From NCBI RefSeq assembly GCF_902506495.1, contig NZ_LR733265.1:746098-810097 (forward strand): DNA of 64,000 nucleotides, written 5' to 3'. Below the pieces are notes generated by a model, which was given only the letters and a program-made list of their open reading frames with translations, did no database searches and was not told the origin of the DNA. This stretch comes from Pseudomonas sp. 8O. Its GTDB lineage: Bacteria > Pseudomonadota > Gammaproteobacteria > Pseudomonadales > Pseudomonadaceae. Positions 1 through 7,737 of this stretch are shown one piece after another. Position numbers and translations under genes: made by a program. The number at the start of each line of letters is the position of its first letter. Positions within the stretch are counted from its first letter, which is position 1.

Positions 1-54
1 GGTCTGGGTTGGCGCAGGCTGGTCATGGCTGATCATGGTCGAGGCAATGGGCAT
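1..54 (-). CDS. Possible 5' end of next gene in the solute-transport operon (partial)
   Basis: An open reverse-strand frame begins with ATG at 54 and runs off the left edge after 18 codons (MPIASTMISHDQPAPTQT). Internal ATGs at 36 and 26 are alternative starts, and none has a clear ribosome binding site. By position it would follow the solute-binding protein gene, and a hydrophilic start like this would suit a membrane permease, but 18 residues cannot identify it. It could also be non-coding. Confidence 0.3.
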   Translation of the reverse strand, partial: MPIASTMISHDQPAPTQT

Positions 55-81
55 GGCAGGCTCTACGGTCGAGGCGGAGTC

Positions 82-97
82 CGGGGGCGTGCCCCCG
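82..97. terminator. Short GC-rich hairpin after the solute-binding protein gene
   Basis: CGGGGGC, two bases, then GCCCCCG form a perfect inverted repeat just downstream of the reverse-strand stop at 109. There is no T-run on the reverse strand. It is more likely an intercistronic stem or mRNA-stabilising hairpin than a full terminator. Confidence 0.3.
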
Positions 98-108
98 TTT
101 CGTTATTG

Positions 109-1107
109 TTATTCGAGGTTCTGGGCGCACTCGGCATCGGCTGAGTCGATCTGGCAGCGCACGCGCTTCATCACCGCCATCATGCGTTTGTCATAGACGC
201 CTTCCTCGGTCAGCGAAATACGCGCCTCACGCAGCATCACGCTGTACTTCTCCATGTCCTCGGGCGGAATGTCGATCCAGTAGTGATTGTCGATCTCGCT
301 TTCCGATTGCGTGATGATGTCCATGGCGCGGCTGTACTGGCTGAGGGCGAACTCGCGTGATTGCTGCCCGAAGCCTTCGGGGAAACGGTCAGGACGGATG
401 ACCAGCTGGTAGGTCAGTTGCAGCACCGGGAAGCGCGCCACGCCGCCGCGTTCACCCATACCCTTCTGCAGTTCCAGCGGTTTGTAGGCCGCCGCCGGCG
501 CACCGACCACATCCACCGAGCCGTTATTGAACTTGCCGGCGAAGTTGGTGACATCGGAGGCGACTGGCTGAGCGCCGATCCGCTGCACCATCTTCGCCTG
601 TGCATTGTCGTAGTCCATGATCGCGAACTTCTTGCCCGACAGTTTGCTGATGTTGTCGATGGTGCGGTCGTTGACGAACAGGTAGGCCGCGCCCATGGGT
701 ACGATGCCCGCCACTTCGTAGGGGCCGTTGAGCATGAACTTGCTGGCCTTGGCTGAGCTCAAGGTGGTGATCACCGTTTCCAGTGCCTGGTAGCTGGGCA
801 GGGCACCCAGTGCTTCCAGGCTGCCGGTGAATCCGTTGAACTGACGGGCGCGCAAGCCCATGATCATCACGCCATCGCATTGCCCGGCCTTGAAGTCTTC
901 TGCAGCGATTTTCTCGTCGGTGTAGGGCTTGAGTTCGAGGCTGGCGCCGAAATGGTTGGCAGCCAGTTGGTAGTCCTTCATCAGGCTGTAGATGTCGCCC
1001 TGGGCACCGAGGATGTCGAACACGCAGATCCTCTGAGCGAAGGCCTGGGGGGAGGCGCCCAGTGCCAGACAGAGCAGAGCGGGGGTGGCTAGGTTGGAAC
1101 ACTTCAT
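109..1107 (-). CDS. Putative periplasmic solute-binding protein (TRAP-like)
   Basis: A 332-residue secreted protein. The start at 1107 gives a clean signal peptide (MKCSNLATPALLCLALGASP, with probable cleavage after AFA near residue 24); the frame remains open further upstream but that extension has no signal-peptide character. The mature part (RICVFDILGAQGD, then LKPYTDEKIAAEDFKAGQCD and later FAIMDYDNAQAKMVQ) looks like a two-lobed periplasmic binding fold of the putative solute-binding family that accompanies TRAP-type transporters. The substrate is unknown. It lies 52 bp downstream of a lipoprotein gene on the same strand, and the next gene begins within about 55 bp, so an operon is likely. 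Family assignment is from memory of sequence character, not a search; a dicarboxylate-type DctP assignment would be over-reach. Confidence 0.65.
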   Translation of the reverse strand: MKCSNLATPALLCLALGASPQAFAQRICVFDILGAQGDIYSLMKDYQLAANHFGASLELKPYTDEKIAAEDFKAGQCDGVMIMGLRARQFNGFTGSLEALGALPSYQALETVITTLSSAKASKFMLNGPYEVAGIVPMGAAYLFVNDRTIDNISKLSGKKFAIMDYDNAQAKMVQRIGAQPVASDVTNFAGKFNNGSVDVVGAPAAAYKPLELQKGMGERGGVARFPVLQLTYQLVIRPDRFPEGFGQQSREFALSQYSRAMDIITQSESEIDNHYWIDIPPEDMEKYSVMLREARISLTEEGVYDKRMMAVMKRVRCQIDSADAECAQNLE

Positions 1108-1159
1108 GGCGGATACTCCGGATCGTGCTGCTGAGGCGGGAAGGCTTGTGACGATCTGA

Positions 1160-2191
1160 CTAGAGCAGGTCGTCGATCTCGATGCCGGTATCGACCGGCT
1201 GTTGCTCGTCCCAGAAACGCAGCAGGCCGCCGATTGGAGTGCGTGTACCGGCATTGGTCGTCCAGTAGCGATCGGCATTGTTCATGACGGTGCTGCTGCT
1301 GATGGCATCGACCTGGGCATAGGGTTCGTTGAGCTTGAAGCTGCTGTTCGCCGCTTCGGTCGCGCCGAAGGCCCGCAGCGCGCTGCGCAAGTGCTGCTCG
1401 TCGTTCTTCGCGGTGGCGGAGATCGCGTAGAGGGCATGGGCCAGGCGTACGCCGTGACGCTCACCGATCTGCCGTGACTGCTCGAGCACCTGCCAGGGGT
1501 TCTGCCCCTCACCGCTGCCTGGCAGCATGTTCCAGACCAGGGCACGTGCCGCCATCGGGGCGCCCCACCACTTCTCATTGTCCAGGCAGCTCATGGCGCG
1601 CTCGGTCTTGGCCGCGATGTCCTTGGGTACGCCGACGGCGTTCTGCGAGTTGATGTCGTTCTGGATGGCTTGCAGTCCCTGGATCAGGCCTAGCAGGTAG
1701 ATCAGTTCGTCGAGGTCCTTGTCGAAGGCCGGGCAGCTATCGCCGATGCGAATATCGAAGCGATTCTCGTAGTAGTTGGCGAAGTTCTGGTACGACTGGT
1801 ATTGGCGTCGTGCCGCCAGTTCGGCATAGCGCTTCTGGGTGATGCGTGCGTCCTGTGCCTCTTCGACCTGCTTGCTGCGTGAGGCGCGCAGATAGCGCAG
1901 CTCCTGCTCGAATGCGGTCTGCTCGGCACAGGTAGCGGCGGTGAGGTAGAGCAGGGTCAGCAACTGTTGGTTGTCGGCACCCATGCCGCTGGTGGACTGG
2001 ATGAGTGGGGCGACGGACGCGCCGGAATAACAGGCCATGTCGGCGTCATGGCTTTCGAGCATGGGGCCGACCAGGTTGTTTTCCATGAAGCGCAGCGATT
2101 GGTCGGCACCGAAGCGTTTGATCGGGGTGCAGGCTGTCAGTAGCACCAGCGATGCAATGGCACACAGGCACAGCGCACGAGAGGCTCCCAT
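1160..2191 (-). CDS. Lipoprotein, possibly TRAP-T-associated (TatT-like)
   Basis: A 343-residue predicted lipoprotein: MGASRALCLCAIASLVLLTAC ends in the lipobox LTAC, so the mature protein starts at Cys21 or so. The start at 2191 is preferred over an in-frame ATG at 2203 because GGAG lies about six bases before it. The body is alpha-helical in character and rich in Gln, Ala and Tyr (for example the QYQSYQNFANYYENR region), resembling the helical-repeat TatT accessory lipoproteins that sit beside TRAP transporter genes. It precedes the solute-binding protein gene on the same strand, suggesting the two act together at the inner face of the outer membrane or in the periplasm. I am confident of the lipoprotein nature and much less of the TatT family. 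Confidence 0.6.
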   Translation of the reverse strand: MGASRALCLCAIASLVLLTACTPIKRFGADQSLRFMENNLVGPMLESHDADMACYSGASVAPLIQSTSGMGADNQQLLTLLYLTAATCAEQTAFEQELRYLRASRSKQVEEAQDARITQKRYAELAARRQYQSYQNFANYYENRFDIRIGDSCPAFDKDLDELIYLLGLIQGLQAIQNDINSQNAVGVPKDIAAKTERAMSCLDNEKWWGAPMAARALVWNMLPGSGEGQNPWQVLEQSRQIGERHGVRLAHALYAISATAKNDEQHLRSALRAFGATEAANSSFKLNEPYAQVDAISSSTVMNNADRYWTTNAGTRTPIGGLLRFWDEQQPVDTGIEIDDLL

Positions 2192-2376
2192 GGCGTTCTC
2201 CATCGTTATTGTTGTTGTAGAGGCGCATCCAGCGCACGTTCTTGTGTGTCTGCCACGCGCAAGCGGGCCGACCACGTAAGCACTCTACTGGCAGCGGGTT
2301 GGGCTGATACCCAATCTTCTGGTGGGTGTGGCGGAGCGGTAGACAGGTTGTCTAGTGCAGGGCGTTACCGAATCGC

Positions 2377-2402
2377 CGCAGGCGCGGCGAATGGCGCCTG
2401 CG
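2377..2402 (-). terminator. Inverted repeat downstream of the AraC-type regulator
   Basis: CGCAGGCGC at 2377-2385 pairs with GCGCCTGCG at 2394-2402 across an 8-base loop, immediately after the reverse-strand stop at 2408. There is no T-tract on the reverse strand, so intrinsic termination is uncertain. Confidence 0.35.
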
Positions 2403-2407
2403 CGATT

Positions 2408-3409
2408 TCACTGGGGCTGCTGCTGAAACTGGCGGCGATAGTGGTTGGGGGACAGCCCCGTGTGCTGGCGGAAAAGGCGCGCGAAGAAGCTGGCATCGTC
2501 GTAGCCGATCTCGTAGCTGACGGTCTTGATGCTCTTGCGGGTGGAAGACAGCAGACTCTTGGCGGTTTCGATGCGCAGGCGTTGCAGGTAGTGCAGAGGC
2601 TTGTCGCCGGTGGCACCCTGGAAACGACGCATGAAGTTGCGGATGCTCATGCCGTGCTCGCGGGCCACGTCCTCGAAGCGGAACTTGTCGGCATAGTGCT
2701 CCTCCAGCCAGTGCTGGATCTGCAGCACGGTGACGTCCTGGTGCAGCTTCTGGCCGCCGAAGCCGATGCGTCCTGGCGTATAGCTGCGCTGTACCTCGTA
2801 GAGAATGTCGCGCGCCACGCCCTGAGCCACGCCGGCGCCGCAATAACGCTCGATCAGATAGATATAGAGGTCGCAGGCCGACGTGACGCCGCCTGCGCAA
2901 TACAGATTGTCGGCATCGGACAGGTGCTTGTCCTGATTGAGCAGTACCTTGGGGAAACGCTCGGAAAATTCGCGGAAGAAGCGCCAGTAGGTGGTCGCTT
3001 CCTTGCCGTCGAGCAGACCGGCTTCGGCCATCCAGAACACCCCGCTGGCCTCACCGCAGATCGCCGTGCCGCTGGCATGCTGGCGTTTGAGCCAGTCCAG
3101 CACCTGTGGATAACGACGACTGAGTGCGTCGAAATCGTCCCAGAAGGCGGGCAGGATGATCACGTCGCAGCTGTCCAGGCCGCCGTCTACTGGCACCTTG
3201 ACCTTGCTGAAGCTGTTCACAGGCAACCCATCCGGGCTGACCAGATGGATGTCGAACGGCGGTTCGAAGCCCAGGCCCTGCTGCTTGGCATAGCGAATGC
3301 CAGCCATGTGGAAGAAGTCCTTGGCTTGCATCAGGGTGGAGGCGAAGACGCCGTCGGTGGCGAGAATGCTGACGCGGCGTAACGCCGTACGCGGCTCTGG
3401 AATAACCAT
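2408..3409 (-). CDS. GATase1/DJ-1-like AraC-family transcriptional regulator
   Basis: A 333-residue regulator with an N-terminal DJ-1/PfpI (class I glutamine amidotransferase-like) domain at about residues 12-190 and a C-terminal AraC-type double helix-turn-helix at about 220-330. The sensor half shows VSILATDGVF and the nucleophile-elbow-like stretch GTAICGEASGVFWMAEAGL. The DNA-binding half shows FRFEDVAREHGMSIRNFMRR and the second helix region IGYDDASFFARLFRQHTGLSP, typical of AraC proteins. Such regulators usually control amino-acid or quaternary-amine catabolism (GbdR, CdhR, ArgR types), with the sensor domain binding ligand rather than acting as an amidase. It is transcribed divergently from the acyl-CoA dehydrogenase, its most likely target. 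The effector is unknown. The start lacks an obvious Shine-Dalgarno sequence. Confidence 0.85.
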   Translation of the reverse strand: MVIPEPRTALRRVSILATDGVFASTLMQAKDFFHMAGIRYAKQQGLGFEPPFDIHLVSPDGLPVNSFSKVKVPVDGGLDSCDVIILPAFWDDFDALSRRYPQVLDWLKRQHASGTAICGEASGVFWMAEAGLLDGKEATTYWRFFREFSERFPKVLLNQDKHLSDADNLYCAGGVTSACDLYIYLIERYCGAGVAQGVARDILYEVQRSYTPGRIGFGGQKLHQDVTVLQIQHWLEEHYADKFRFEDVAREHGMSIRNFMRRFQGATGDKPLHYLQRLRIETAKSLLSSTRKSIKTVSYEIGYDDASFFARLFRQHTGLSPNHYRRQFQQQPQ

Positions 3410-3489
3410 AAGTATTTATTCTTGTTCAAGGCTAAGTGGTCATGCAGCGGCTGGATCGTCTTATTTTTTGGCGCTTGTGTCCAGTGCGA

Positions 3490-3505
3490 CCAAGCGTTTG
3501 CTTGG
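3490..3505. promoter_or_regulatory. Palindrome in the divergent regulator/dehydrogenase interval
   Basis: CCAAGC, four bases (GTTT), then GCTTGG form a perfect 6-bp inverted repeat between the divergent starts at 3409 and 3555. It is a plausible operator or hairpin. AraC proteins more often bind direct repeats, so assignment to the neighbouring regulator is speculative. Confidence 0.3.
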
Positions 3506-3554
3506 CTAAAGTCGAGGCCATGCTTTTTCTCCCGCCTCAGACACAGGTAGCGCC

Positions 3555-4694
3555 ATGATCCCCAGAACTCTATTCAGCTCCGACCATGAACTGTTTCGCG
3601 ACAGCGTGCGCAAGTTTCTCGAGCAGGAAGCCGTGCCTTATCACCACCAATGGGAGAAGGACGGGCATGTCGACCGCGCGCTATGGAACAAGGCGGGCGA
3701 GGCGGGGATGCTGTGTTCGCATATCCCGGAGGAGTACGGCGGCATGGCGGCCGACTTCCTCTACAGCACCGTGGTGATCGAGGAGATCGGGCGCCTGGGA
3801 CTGACCGGCATCGGTTTCTCGCTGCATTCGGACATCGTCGCGCCCTACATCCTGCATTACGGCAGCGAGGCGCAGAAGCAGCACTACCTGTCCAAGCTGG
3901 TGAGCGGCGAGATGGTCACGGCCATCGCCATGACCGAGCCGGGTGCGGGTTCCGACCTGCAGGGCGTGAAGACCACTGCCGTGCTCGATGGCGACGAGTA
4001 CGTGATCAACGGCTCGAAGACCTTCATCACCAATGGCTGGCTAGCCGATCTGGTGATTGTCGTGGCCAAGACCGATCCCAAGGCCGGCGCCAAGGGCACC
4101 AGTCTGTTTCTGGTCGAAGCCAATACGCCCGGCTTCTCCAAGGGCAAGCGCCTGGAGAAAGTGGGTATGAAGGCTCAGGACACCTCCGAACTGTTCTTCC
4201 AGGACGTGCGCGTACCCAAGGAGAATCTGCTGGGCCAGCCGGGTATGGGCTTCGCCTACCTCATGCAGGAGCTGCCGCAGGAGCGCCTGACCGTCGGCAT
4301 CGGCGCCCTAGCTTCGGCGGAAGCGGCGCTGCAGTGGACGCTGGATTACACCCGTGAACGCAAGGCTTTCGGCAAGGCCGTGGCGGACTTTCAGAACACT
4401 CGCTTCAAGCTCGCCGAAATGGCGACGGAGATTCAGGTCGGTCGGGTGTTCATCGACCGCTGCCTGGAGCTGCACCTTGCGGGCAAGCTCGATGTGCCGA
4501 CGGCAGCGATGCTCAAGTACTGGACTACCGATCTGCAGTGCAAGGTGCTAGACGAGTGCGTGCAGTTGCACGGCGGTTACGGTTACATGTGGGAATACCC
4601 GGTGGCGCGTGCCTGGGCCGACGCGCGGGTGCAGCGCATCTACGCTGGCACCAACGAGATCATGAAGGAAATCATCGCTCGTTCACTGGTGTAA
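3555..4694 (+). CDS. Acyl-CoA dehydrogenase
   Basis: A 379-residue FAD-dependent acyl-CoA dehydrogenase, the length usual for the family. It introduces the alpha-beta double bond into an acyl-CoA thioester and passes electrons to ETF. N-terminal helical domain at about 1-120, beta-domain containing the FAD/substrate signature AMTEPGAGSDLQG and FITNGWLADL, and C-terminal helical domain ending in VQLHGGYGYMWEYPVARA and RIYAGTNEIMKEII, a family hallmark. Chain-length preference cannot be read from sequence. It is monocistronic: the AraC-type regulator lies divergently upstream and a REP pair separates it from the convergent aldo-keto reductase. Orthologous in position to PA4435 of P. aeruginosa as I recall it. 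Confidence 0.93.
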   Translation: MIPRTLFSSDHELFRDSVRKFLEQEAVPYHHQWEKDGHVDRALWNKAGEAGMLCSHIPEEYGGMAADFLYSTVVIEEIGRLGLTGIGFSLHSDIVAPYILHYGSEAQKQHYLSKLVSGEMVTAIAMTEPGAGSDLQGVKTTAVLDGDEYVINGSKTFITNGWLADLVIVVAKTDPKAGAKGTSLFLVEANTPGFSKGKRLEKVGMKAQDTSELFFQDVRVPKENLLGQPGMGFAYLMQELPQERLTVGIGALASAEAALQWTLDYTRERKAFGKAVADFQNTRFKLAEMATEIQVGRVFIDRCLELHLAGKLDVPTAAMLKYWTTDLQCKVLDECVQLHGGYGYMWEYPVARAWADARVQRIYAGTNEIMKEIIARSLV

Positions 4695-4698
4695 ATCC

Positions 4699-4760
4699 GT
4701 AGGGGCGCTGTGCGCACCTGCAACGCTGAGGTGCTTGTCGGTGCGCACGGCACACCCTAC
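4699..4760. repeat. REP-like inverted pair (BIME) between convergent genes
   Basis: GTAGGGGCGCTGTGCGCACC at 4699-4718 faces the inverted copy GTGCGCACGGCACACCCTAC at 4741-4760, about 22 bases apart. The same 20-base unit recurs at 41392, 54838, 55024 and 59493. It occupies the gap between the acyl-CoA dehydrogenase and the convergent aldo-keto reductase, where it could also fold as a transcript-end hairpin. Confidence 0.75.
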
Positions 4761-4768
4761 GTGGTGCG

Positions 4769-5806
4769 TCAGGGCGCGGGGTTGGGTTGCGACTTGTGGA
4801 TCGCCTCGATGCCGGCGAGCACTTCTTCGGAGAGCTTCAGCTCGGCGCTGGCCAGGTTGCTGTCCAGTTGCTCCAGGCTGGTGGCGCCAATGATGTTGCT
4901 AGTCACGAAGGGCTGCGCGGTGACGAAGGCCAGGGCCATCTGCGCCGGATCCAGGCCGTGCTCGCGAGCCAGGGCCACGTAGCGTGAGCAGGCTGCTTCC
5001 GACTGCGGGTTGGTGTAGCGGGCAAAGCGGCTGAACAGGCTGATGCGTGCGCCGGCCGGGCGAGCGCCGCCTTCGTATTTCCCGCTGAGCATGCCGAAAG
5101 CCAGTGGTGAGTAGGCCAGCAGGCCGCACTGCTCGCGAATCGCCACTTCCGCCAGACCCACCTCGAAGCTGCGGTTGAGCAGGTTGTAAGGGTTCTGGAT
5201 CGACACGGCGCGCGGCCAACCACGGCTTTCGGCCAGTTGCAGGAACTTCATGGTGCCCCACGGGGTTTCGTTGGACAGGCCAATATGGCGGATCTTGCCA
5301 GCCTTGACCTGCTCGTCGAGCACTTCCAGGGTTTCTTCCAGAGGCGTGAACTCAACGTCCTTGTGCTTGTAGTCGAGCTGGCCGAAGAAATTGGTCGGCC
5401 GCTCCGGCCAGTGCAGTTGGTACAGATCGATCCAGTCGGTCTGCAGGCGCTTGAGGCTGGCGTCCAGTGCATTGACGATGTGTTGGCGGTTGAACTTCAG
5501 TTGGCCGTCACGGATGTGCGAGATGCTGTTGCCGGGGCCGGCGATCTTGCTGGCCAGAATCCAGTCGGCGCGGTCGCCACGCTGCCTGAAGTAGCTGCCG
5601 ATGATCTGCTCGGTCTTGCTGTAGGTTTCGGCGCGCGGTGGCACAGGGTACATCTCTGCGGTATCGATGAAATTGATGCCGCTGGCCTTGGCCCGCTCGA
5701 TCTGCGCATGGCCTTCGCTCTCGCTGTTCTGCTCGCCCCAAGTCATGGTGCCCAGGCACAGTGCGCTGACATCGAGATCGGTTCGGCCTAGCTTGCGGTA
5801 TTCCAT
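4769..5806 (-). CDS. tas: NADP(H)-dependent aldo-keto reductase, Tas-like
   Basis: A 345-residue aldo-keto reductase close in length to E. coli Tas. The start at 5806 is fixed by AAGGAG about eight bases upstream; the upstream frame extension is not supported. It reads MEYRKLGRTDLDVSALCLGT, the classic beginning of the family. The catalytic tetrad is visible: Asp and Tyr in FIDTAEMYPVP, Lys in ILASKIAG, His in LYQLHWPER. NADPH-binding features occur near the C-terminus (NIIGATSLEQLDSNL). The physiological substrate is unknown; related enzymes reduce aldehydes and ketones. It stands alone, convergent with the acyl-CoA dehydrogenase and divergent from rplM. Confidence 0.88.
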   Translation of the reverse strand: MEYRKLGRTDLDVSALCLGTMTWGEQNSESEGHAQIERAKASGINFIDTAEMYPVPPRAETYSKTEQIIGSYFRQRGDRADWILASKIAGPGNSISHIRDGQLKFNRQHIVNALDASLKRLQTDWIDLYQLHWPERPTNFFGQLDYKHKDVEFTPLEETLEVLDEQVKAGKIRHIGLSNETPWGTMKFLQLAESRGWPRAVSIQNPYNLLNRSFEVGLAEVAIREQCGLLAYSPLAFGMLSGKYEGGARPAGARISLFSRFARYTNPQSEAACSRYVALAREHGLDPAQMALAFVTAQPFVTSNIIGATSLEQLDSNLASAELKLSEEVLAGIEAIHKSQPNPAP

Positions 5807-5982
5807 GATTGACTCCTTCGGCAAAAGAGTCATACAAGCAGGTTGAAATTTTTTTCGCAATCAGGATAATTCGGCACCTCTTTCTGCGGTGGAAGTGATG
5901 CGCCGCCTGCCGAAGAATCTTGCCGTATTGTGGACGCGCTGACCCGAGCCCCCGATAGCGTCCGTATGCGGCTGCCTTTGAC

Positions 5983-6011
5983 TTGTCAAAGTACGCACTA
6001 TCCAGTAAGAT
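5983..6011 (+). promoter_or_regulatory. Sigma-70 promoter of rplM-rpsI
   Basis: TTGTCA at 5983-5988, a 17-base spacer, then TAAGAT at 6006-6011, 42 bases before the rplM start. The consensus fit and spacing are good. The 5' leader that follows is about 35-40 nt, possibly where L13 autoregulation acts. Confidence 0.7.
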
Positions 6012-6053
6012 CCGCCGTCTATTTTTGCTGGGCGGCCCCTGAGGCTATAAAGA

Positions 6054-6482
6054 ATGAAAACTTTTACTGCTAAACCGGAAACAGTAAAACGCGACTGGTT
6101 CGTCGTTGATGCTGCTGGCAAGACCCTGGGTCGTCTGGCCACCGAAATCGCGAGCCGTCTGCGTGGCAAGCACAAGCCTGAGTACACCCCGCACGTTGAT
6201 ACTGGCGACTACATCGTCGTTATCAATGCCGAGCAGGTGCGTGTAACTGGTGCCAAAGCCAGCGACAAGAAGTACTACTCCCACTCCGGTTTCCCGGGCG
6301 GCATCAAAGAGATCAACTTCGAGAAGCTGATCGCTCGTGCTCCTGAGCGCGTGATCGAGACTGCGGTCAAAGGCATGCTGCCGAAGAACCCGCTGGGTCG
6401 CGACATGTACCGTAAGCTGAAGGTGTACAAGGGTGCAGTCCACCCGCACACTGCTCAGCAGCCCCAAGAACTGAAGATTTAA
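6054..6482 (+). CDS. rplM: 50S ribosomal protein L13
   Basis: 142 residues, the standard length for bacterial L13, an early-assembling 23S rRNA-binding protein of the large subunit. It starts MKTFTAKPETVKRDWFVVDA and carries the family signature region around GMLPKNPLGRDMYRKLKVY (about residues 105-125). It is the first gene of the conserved rplM-rpsI operon, 14 bp from rpsI, behind a strong promoter at 5983-6011. In E. coli L13 represses its own mRNA; whether that holds here is inference. Confidence 0.98.
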   Translation: MKTFTAKPETVKRDWFVVDAAGKTLGRLATEIASRLRGKHKPEYTPHVDTGDYIVVINAEQVRVTGAKASDKKYYSHSGFPGGIKEINFEKLIARAPERVIETAVKGMLPKNPLGRDMYRKLKVYKGAVHPHTAQQPQELKI

Positions 6483-6496
6483 CGGAATAGTTCATT

Positions 6497-6889
6497 ATGT
6501 CGGCGACTCAAAATTACGGCACTGGCCGTCGCAAGACCGCAACCGCGCGCGTTTTCCTGCGTCCGGGCACTGGTAACATCTCGATCAACAATCGCGCCCT
6601 GGATACTTTCTTCGGTCGCGAAACCGCTCGCATGGTCGTGCGTCAGCCGCTGGAGCTGACCGAGACCGTCGAGAAGTTCGACATCTTCGTCACCGTTGCA
6701 GGTGGTGGTGTCAGTGGTCAAGCTGGTGCCATCCGTCACGGTATCACCCGCGCTCTGATCGAGTACGACGAAACCCTGCGCAGCCCGCTGCGTAAAGCTG
6801 GTTACGTTACTCGTGACGCCCGTGAAGTCGAGCGTAAGAAAGTCGGTCTGCGTAAAGCGCGTAAGCGTCCGCAGTACTCGAAGCGTTAA
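6497..6889 (+). CDS. rpsI: 30S ribosomal protein S9
   Basis: 130 residues, full length for S9. Recognisable by GTGRRKTATARVFLRPGTG at the N-terminus and the basic tail ending in VGLRKARKRPQYSKR, whose terminal Lys-Arg reaches the ribosomal P-site tRNA. It is co-transcribed with rplM and followed directly by a strong intrinsic terminator. Confidence 0.98.
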   Translation: MSATQNYGTGRRKTATARVFLRPGTGNISINNRALDTFFGRETARMVVRQPLELTETVEKFDIFVTVAGGGVSGQAGAIRHGITRALIEYDETLRSPLRKAGYVTRDAREVERKKVGLRKARKRPQYSKR

Positions 6890-6910
6890 TCGCGACTACG
6901 CTTCCCAAAG

Positions 6911-6945
6911 CGCCCAGTTTCCTTACGGAGCTGGGCGTTTTTTTT
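6911..6945 (+). terminator. Intrinsic terminator of rplM-rpsI
   Basis: CGCCCAG (6911-6917) pairs with CTGGGCG (6931-6937), followed by eight T residues, 20 bp after the rpsI stop. A textbook rho-independent terminator. Confidence 0.93.
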
Positions 6946-7033
6946 GGGCGTGGCAAATTGCTGCGACAACGTGCCGCATACGCGTAAGCCGCGTCTTCCA
7001 AGGCTTTCGCCAGTCTCTTCGGGGGTAATTACC

Positions 7034-7062
7034 TTGTCAGAAAAGGGGCTTTTCTTTACCAT
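7034..7062 (+). promoter_or_regulatory. Promoter of the cytochrome bc1 operon
   Basis: TTGTCA at 7034-7039, 17-base spacer, TACCAT at 7057-7062, about 80 bases before petA. The -35 is identical to that of the rplM promoter. The remainder of the 6946-7143 interval shows no other feature. Confidence 0.6.
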
Positions 7063-7143
7063 TTGGCGAATTTTTTGCGCGGCCCGATTTTTACTTAGTA
7101 GAGGCCTGAACAACAGGCCACAAAGCTGATGGGAGACGACTGA

Positions 7144-7737
7144 ATGAGCAATGACGGCGTGAATGCAGGCCGGCGTCGCTTCCTGGTTGCAGCCACCTCC
7201 GTGGTGGGTGCAGCAGGAGCGGTAGGTGCTGCGACTCCGTTCGTGGGGTCATGGTTCCCCAGTGCCAAGGCCAAGGCGGCCGGTGCACCGGTGAAGGTGA
7301 ACGTCAGCAAGATCGAGGCAGGTCAGCAGATGGTTGCTGAGTGGCGCGGTCAGCCGGTGTTCATCGTGCGCCGTACCGAGGAGATCCTGGCCAATCTGAC
7401 CAAGATCGAAGGCAGTGTCGCCGATCCCGAGTCCGCTGCCTCCGTGCAGCCGGAGTACGTGGACAAGAAGACCCGCTCGATCAAACCAGAGCTGCTGATT
7501 CTGGTAGGTCTTTGCACTCACCTGGGTTGTGCGCCGTCCTTCCGCCCGGAGGTAGCCCCGGCTGACCTGGGTCCGGACTGGGTGGGTGGCTATTTCTGCC
7601 CTTGCCACGGTTCGCGTTACGACCTCGCCGGTCGCGTGTACAAGTCGCAGCCTGCACCGCTGAACTTGCCAGTGCCGCCGCACACCTACGAAACGGATGA
7701 TGTGATCATCATCGGTGTGGACCAGGAGAAAGCGTGA
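7144..7737 (+). CDS. petA: Ubiquinol-cytochrome c reductase, Rieske iron-sulfur subunit
   Basis: 197 residues. The Rieske subunit of the cytochrome bc1 complex accepts an electron from ubiquinol at the Qo site and passes it to cytochrome c1. The N-terminus has a Tat-type motif (GRRRFLVAATS) followed by the single membrane anchor. The 2Fe-2S ligands lie in CTHLGC (124-129) and CPCHGS (152-157). An insertion between boxes, typical of proteobacteria, is present. The gene overlaps the next one (petB) by one base (TGATG), indicating translational coupling. Confidence 0.97.
   Translation: MSNDGVNAGRRRFLVAATSVVGAAGAVGAATPFVGSWFPSAKAKAAGAPVKVNVSKIEAGQQMVAEWRGQPVFIVRRTEEILANLTKIEGSVADPESAASVQPEYVDKKTRSIKPELLILVGLCTHLGCAPSFRPEVAPADLGPDWVGGYFCPCHGSRYDLAGRVYKSQPAPLNLPVPPHTYETDDVIIIGVDQEKA

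Noticed and set aside
1108..1278. N-terminal extension of the solute-binding protein frame upstream of 1107.
   Set aside because: It would bury a good signal peptide and overlaps the 3' end of the lipoprotein gene.
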